From Psilocybe azurescens (lineage: Eukaryota > Basidiomycota > Agaricomycetes > Agaricales > Agrocybaceae): a stretch of 22,243 nucleotides of DNA. The position numbers were made by a program, and so were the translations under genes. The DNA is taken from contig JAJIRX010000910.1 in the NCBI GenBank assembly GCA_023853785.1, positions 1 through 22,243 of the forward strand, in the 5' to 3' direction. The notes beneath the pieces were generated by a model that saw only the letters and a program-made list of their open reading frames with translations, was not told the origin of the DNA and did no database searches. Every line of letters begins with the position of its first letter. Position 1 is the first letter of the stretch. Positions 18,976 to 22,243 of this stretch are shown here, one piece after another.

Positions 18976-20300
18976 TCAACGCTGGTAGTTATTTTTTTCT
19001 CTGGATCGCAATAGACGGCTTACTAGACCCTTTAATCTTGTCCAAGTTCCTTCTGATGTTGGAATTTCAGACTCTCTGAGTCTCGAGGTCTCTATATTTT
19101 CATGTCGTTCTAACTTGTATGTGGCAATCTGATATTCATACCATTGTCCCAGATTAAAATCCGGATTTTCTAGGTATGTTCCTCGTAAATGTACTTCAAT
19201 TTGTTGGGATTGATCTCGTATTTCCAATATTTTAGGGTTTTCCATTCCCCTTTCTATTTGGAATCGAGATCCTTTGACTAGGGCACGATGTGTTTCATCT
19301 GCGAAAGGTGCGTGGTGATTCAATACTGATTCCGCATAATTTTCCAATGGAGTCCCGATTATAGTTTCATGAATCGGCCGTGTCTTTAGCCATTCATTGG
19401 CGACTTCACACGGTGCTATTTCATCGCTATCGATGGTGCACTGCATAGCATACCAATGTCCTACTGAGAACATGTCATATCGCAATCGGGTTACATGTAG
19501 ATAGGATTCTATCCATCGCTTTTTGTCATAAATTATGTACCGATCATCGCTTCCCTTTTATGTCAAAGCGAGATTCTCTTTTATCCATGGCCGTTTGTCA
19601 TCCCCAGGATACGGTGCACAGGTGTTCAATATGTTATGCAATTGGACAGCGTATGGGTCTATTGGTTGTGGCATGGTGAATTTGCATAGATTGTGATTTT
19701 GCAATTCATATTTATTTGTCGTGTTGTGGTTATTATTCGTGTCCGTGTCTGATTGATAGATCGTTAATGCATGTTTAATGTAGTTTTTGTTATACAGTTG
19801 ATTACGCTCTAATCTTTTGGAGTACCACTGAACTAGATCCAACTGAGGATTCTCTAGGAGGGATTTTCGAATGTAAGTACTTAAATCCAAATCCATATCT
19901 TCAATACAGTATAAACTTGTATTGTCAATCGGATAAATAGAGAATCGTGCATCATCCTCGGTTAGAGGGTTGATTGAAGGTAATTAGTTTGAATCCCATC
20001 TCTAAGGAGGTATGCAGGTATTTCTGTGAACGGCTGCCCAAACAGCTGCCAATTTCTTTTATGATGTGCAATATGGAGGGCTTTCGCCCTCCGTTTCGAG
20101 TACCATCCTCGAAGATCAAATCTTGAGTTCTCTAGGTAACTTTTAGGTATGTTTATTCTAAAATTTGTAAGTTCATCTTTAATATGGTACGTGTTCTGAA
20201 TGGTACACGATTTAATAATTGTAAACGGCCATCCGGCATATGTAATTCACTCGGATATCATTCATCACCTGGATAAGGACCTAATGTATTTAATAGGTAC
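18976..20300 (-). pseudogene. Four-fold repeated domain of unknown function between Gag and protease
   Basis: Four units of roughly 95-125 codons are visible. Each has motif 1, then about 40-50 codons later motif 2. Motif 1: LLNTLGPYPGDE (20296-20261), NPLTEDD (19971-19951, partly frameshifted), ILNTCAPYPGDD (19632-19597), VLNHHAPFADET (19326-19291). Motif 2 ends in Trp-Tyr: YLENSRFDLRGWY (WY at 20105-20100), LLENPQLDLVQWY (19827-19822), RLRYDMFSVGHWY (19455-19450), YLENPDFNLGQWY (19143-19138). Some units also share a short piece between motifs (DDARFSIY, DDRYIIY, GSRFQIE). Units 2-4 keep one frame apart from TAA near 19560; unit 1 is shifted. I do not recognise the domain. Given its position it may belong to Gag or form a separate protein. 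Confidence 0.7.
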
Positions 20301-20330
20301 GTTGCATTCATAGCGCGTGTCGCCCAGAAA

Positions 20331-20932
20331 TCATCTAGGGTAATAACGTATCTCATGAATCCATGGCGGATTTGTGTCATTAAAACTAATTGCCCCCAAG
20401 GGCATACTGTCTAATACCTCAACAAAATCACTGGAGATATCAGATTTCGTATCCTCCTCTTGTACAGGTTCTAAGTTGAATGTAGACATCCCTGGTGGCT
20501 TATTCCCATTGTGTTTCATGGAGCTAGCCTGCGGGCAATTTCGGGAAAGATGCCCCTGCCGTTACAACGGAAACATCGTCCGGATGCCAATCTTTCGGCC
20601 TTTTCTTTCTCAGATAATGTATTATGTTCTCGCCGATTTTTATTGTTATTATCAAACTTGGGACGAGGCGAGTCCCTTCTAACAAATTTCCCTTTGTCCC
20701 TTGGGCAACTGTAAGTATGATTATTATTATTTGATGAATAAGACTTCGGCCTGTCATCCTGTCGCGATCTCGACTTGTCTCGGCTTATTCGTATTATTTT
20801 TCCGATCATGCTGAGATGACGATGATTGACGGTCTCTATTGGGACGGCCAACTTTCGGAGATCTCTATGATCTGCGCTTGGCTCACGACTTCTTCCCATG
20901 TGGAAGAGTCTGGATGCAAGCCGTCTCGCCAT
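20331..20932 (-). pseudogene. Gag nucleocapsid region with CCHC zinc knuckle, frameshifted
   Basis: A basic, Arg/Ser/Asn-rich stretch (DKSRSRQDDRPKS, KFDNNNKNRREHN) leads to a zinc knuckle beginning RCFRCNGRG near 20585-20555. The expected remaining His and Cys are readable only one frame over (ending NCPQAS near 20530), because the G run at 20556-20553 (C on the plus strand) appears one base short. The frame after the knuckle continues as MKHNGNKPPG and an acidic segment (QEEDTKSDISSDFVEVLDSMP) to about 20331. The nucleocapsid would bind and package the element RNA. Confidence 0.8.
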
Positions 20933-21345
20933 AATCCGCGCTGTAAGTAATCAGCGGCTCCGTTCCAAAGCGACTAACAAGATCGCTTTCGGTTAGTGAC
21001 CTAGTAGATTGTATTGTTCTTCTAGGTAGTAAATATATTCACTGACTTTGCGACTGCCTTGTGTCGCATTTTCAAATTTCCTTCTGATCTTTTGTCTATA
21101 ATCAATTGGAAAGCAGTAATTAAATAGTCCCTCATAGAATGAAGACATGGACATTGTTTCTTCCTGAGTAGCTGCTTTCTGAAGGTAATAGTCATAAGCC
21201 TTTCCTTCCATGAAATAAGACAGTGCTAGGATTCTTTTCTTCTTAAATCCACTGTCCTCTAGGTAAGCTCTGCTTTCTTTACAAATCTATGATAGGAGTG
21301 AGGGTCAGCTTGGCCATCATAAATTGTAGGTTTGAATGCTTTCCA
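20933..21345 (-). pseudogene. Gag capsid-like domain
   Basis: A Retrotrans_gag-like region begins with KPTIYDGQADPHSYHRF near 21340-21285. After a shift it continues with ALSYFMEGKAYDYYLQKAA (about 21230-21175), FYEGLFNYCFPIDYRQKIRRKFENA and VSEYIYYLEEQYNLLG (to about 21000), then, shifted again, ESDLVSRF and GLWRDGLHPDSSTWEEVV (about 20990-20890). This fits the family pattern of an aromatic-Gly entry, a helix ending in G-x-A-x-x-Y and a later L-R-F/KF-x-x-A helix. The product would form the particle shell. Confidence 0.75.
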
Positions 21346-22243
21346 CCACCAGATGGTTTATTAGACTTGCGGCTGCGCTTGCGCCGCTTCTTTTTGTCCG
21401 ACTTCTTCGGTTGTTCTTCGGACGCTTCACTGGACTCGCTTGAGGGGTCATCAGACGGTGAGCTTGACGATGAACTTCCCGAAGAATTATTAGAGTCCGA
21501 AGACGTACTTGAAGATGACGATGTGGGATCAGTAGAGCTGGATGAACTGCTGGGTACTGGGTCATATTTCTTAGATTTCTTACTAGGTTTTTGCACGCTT
21601 TTAATGCAGTGCCTAAGAATGATTTCGGGTTAATATGAGCAACAGGTCGTGCCGAGATTGGTAATGCTCCCGTTCTCAAACGTACGATCAGCTGTTCGGT
21701 CAAAACCGAATACCAGGTGCGGCAGATATACTTTGCTAACAATAGGTATTGTAGTTTTATTTTTAGGGCTGATTTGTTGGCTTTCTTAGCCTCCTTAATT
21801 GCCCTTTTCTGTATTTTAGATTTAATTCAGCCTCAGGGATAATAACATTTCATTCCCTGAGGTCAATGGCCTTGCCTTTGTTCTTAGAGGTGCCTTCACC
21901 GAGCGAATGGGAACGCTCACGGCGAACCTTCTTATTTTGGTGGTTGATCCGCTTTTTCTTCTCTAGTTAGAATTTTCGGCTCTCTTTAATGACCAAATCT
22001 ATTTCCGGGAGCGCTCCAGGGTGCGTTTATTAGATTTCTTAGTTAAATTTTCAATAGAAATTTTTATGGCGCATAGCCGACTTGAGTTTAGAGCGCTTGC
22101 TCTTAACAGTAGTCCATGGACCACTTTCATCATTCTCATCTGAGCTTTCAGATGTGATAGAAATATCTCTTTGTATTTTATCTACTACAAAGGGGTTGTC
22201 ATCGCGAATAGAGCTATCCCCATGCATAGCCATCATCTGGTAA
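21346..22243 (-). pseudogene. Gag N-terminal region, low-complexity and fragmentary
   Basis: From 22236 a short frame encodes an acidic segment followed by a basic one (SSDENDESGPWTTVKSKRSK). A broken lysine-rich stretch follows (about 22050-21750), and then a very Ser/Asp/Glu-rich segment with a Lys/Arg-rich end (about 21600-21350; KKSDKKKRRKRSRKS). No named domain is recognisable. Several stops and shifts fall between the pieces. The start of the ORF, primer binding site and 5' LTR are beyond the window. Confidence 0.55.

Larger units (their letters stand above)
13636..22243 (-). mobile_element. Ty3/gypsy-type LTR retrotransposon, degenerate, cut by window end
   Basis: Read on the minus strand, the order is Gag, zinc knuckle, a novel repeated domain, protease, RT, RNase H, integrase, chromodomain-like segment, C-terminal module, purine tract and 3' LTR. 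RT and RNase H before integrase is the Ty3/gypsy order. The 3' LTR and internal region are present; the 5' LTR and primer binding site lie beyond 22243. At least 8.6 kb is visible, long for the family, partly because of about 1.4 kb of extra sequence between Gag and protease. Frames change many times and nonsense codons occur (for example TGA at 18143-18141), so this copy is non-autonomous. The sequence before the LTR (acgtc, 13631-13635) would be one copy of the target duplication. Confidence 0.93.

Noticed and set aside
21289..21633. Plus-strand acidic, Leu/Asp-rich open frame of 114 codons
   Set aside because: It is the antisense of the Ser/Asp-rich Gag segment; its composition follows from the repetitive codons on the other strand.
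1..22243. CRISPR array, bacterial operons or Shine-Dalgarno signals
   Set aside because: No spaced direct repeats; spliceosomal introns and fungal protein families show the DNA is eukaryotic.

Overview
This window reads as an accessory stretch of a filamentous fungal genome: two intact host genes lying between two decayed retrotransposons. Both host genes are on the minus strand, and each can be assembled by hand from 11 exons separated by 10 short introns, mostly 48-68 nt with GT...AG ends. That intron density and size is typical of Basidiomycota, especially Agaricomycetes. The assignment is an inference from gene architecture, because no rRNA or marker gene is present.

Layout: (1) 1-4575, plus strand: the 3' part of a LINE (non-LTR retrotransposon) with endonuclease, reverse transcriptase, RNase H and a C-terminal Cys/His motif. 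It is broken by stops and frameshifts but still ends in a pure 19-base poly(A). (2) 4576-5737: no gene seen. (3) 5738-7771, minus: an apparently intact 482-residue MFS transporter of the anion:cation symporter / allantoate permease (Dal5-like) family. (4) 7772-9883: a 2.1 kb gene-free interval with two CGG/CCG palindromes and short tandem repeats. (5) 9884-12864, minus: an apparently intact 788-residue Zn2Cys6 transcription factor with a Fungal_trans middle domain. Its leader seems to carry a spliced upstream ORF that overlaps the start codon. (6) 13636-22243, minus: most of a Ty3/gypsy-type LTR retrotransposon, cut off by the window end. It has a 340-bp 3' LTR, a C-terminal extra module, a chromodomain-like segment, integrase, RNase H, RT, protease, a four-fold repeated domain I do not recognise, a zinc knuckle and Gag. 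Many frameshifts make it non-autonomous.

The transporter and the transcription factor point the same way and are about 2.1 kb apart. A regulator-transporter relationship is possible but unproven. The gypsy element lies 772 bp upstream of the transcription factor start in the same orientation, so its 3' LTR promoter points at the regulator. The most unusual item is the repeated domain between the Gag zinc knuckle and the protease at about 18976-20300. It has four units, each pairing an LN-T-x-x-P-x-x-x-D-D/E motif with a YLENP-x-F-D-L-x-x-WY motif. All exon structures were derived by eye from splice signals and protein-family expectation.
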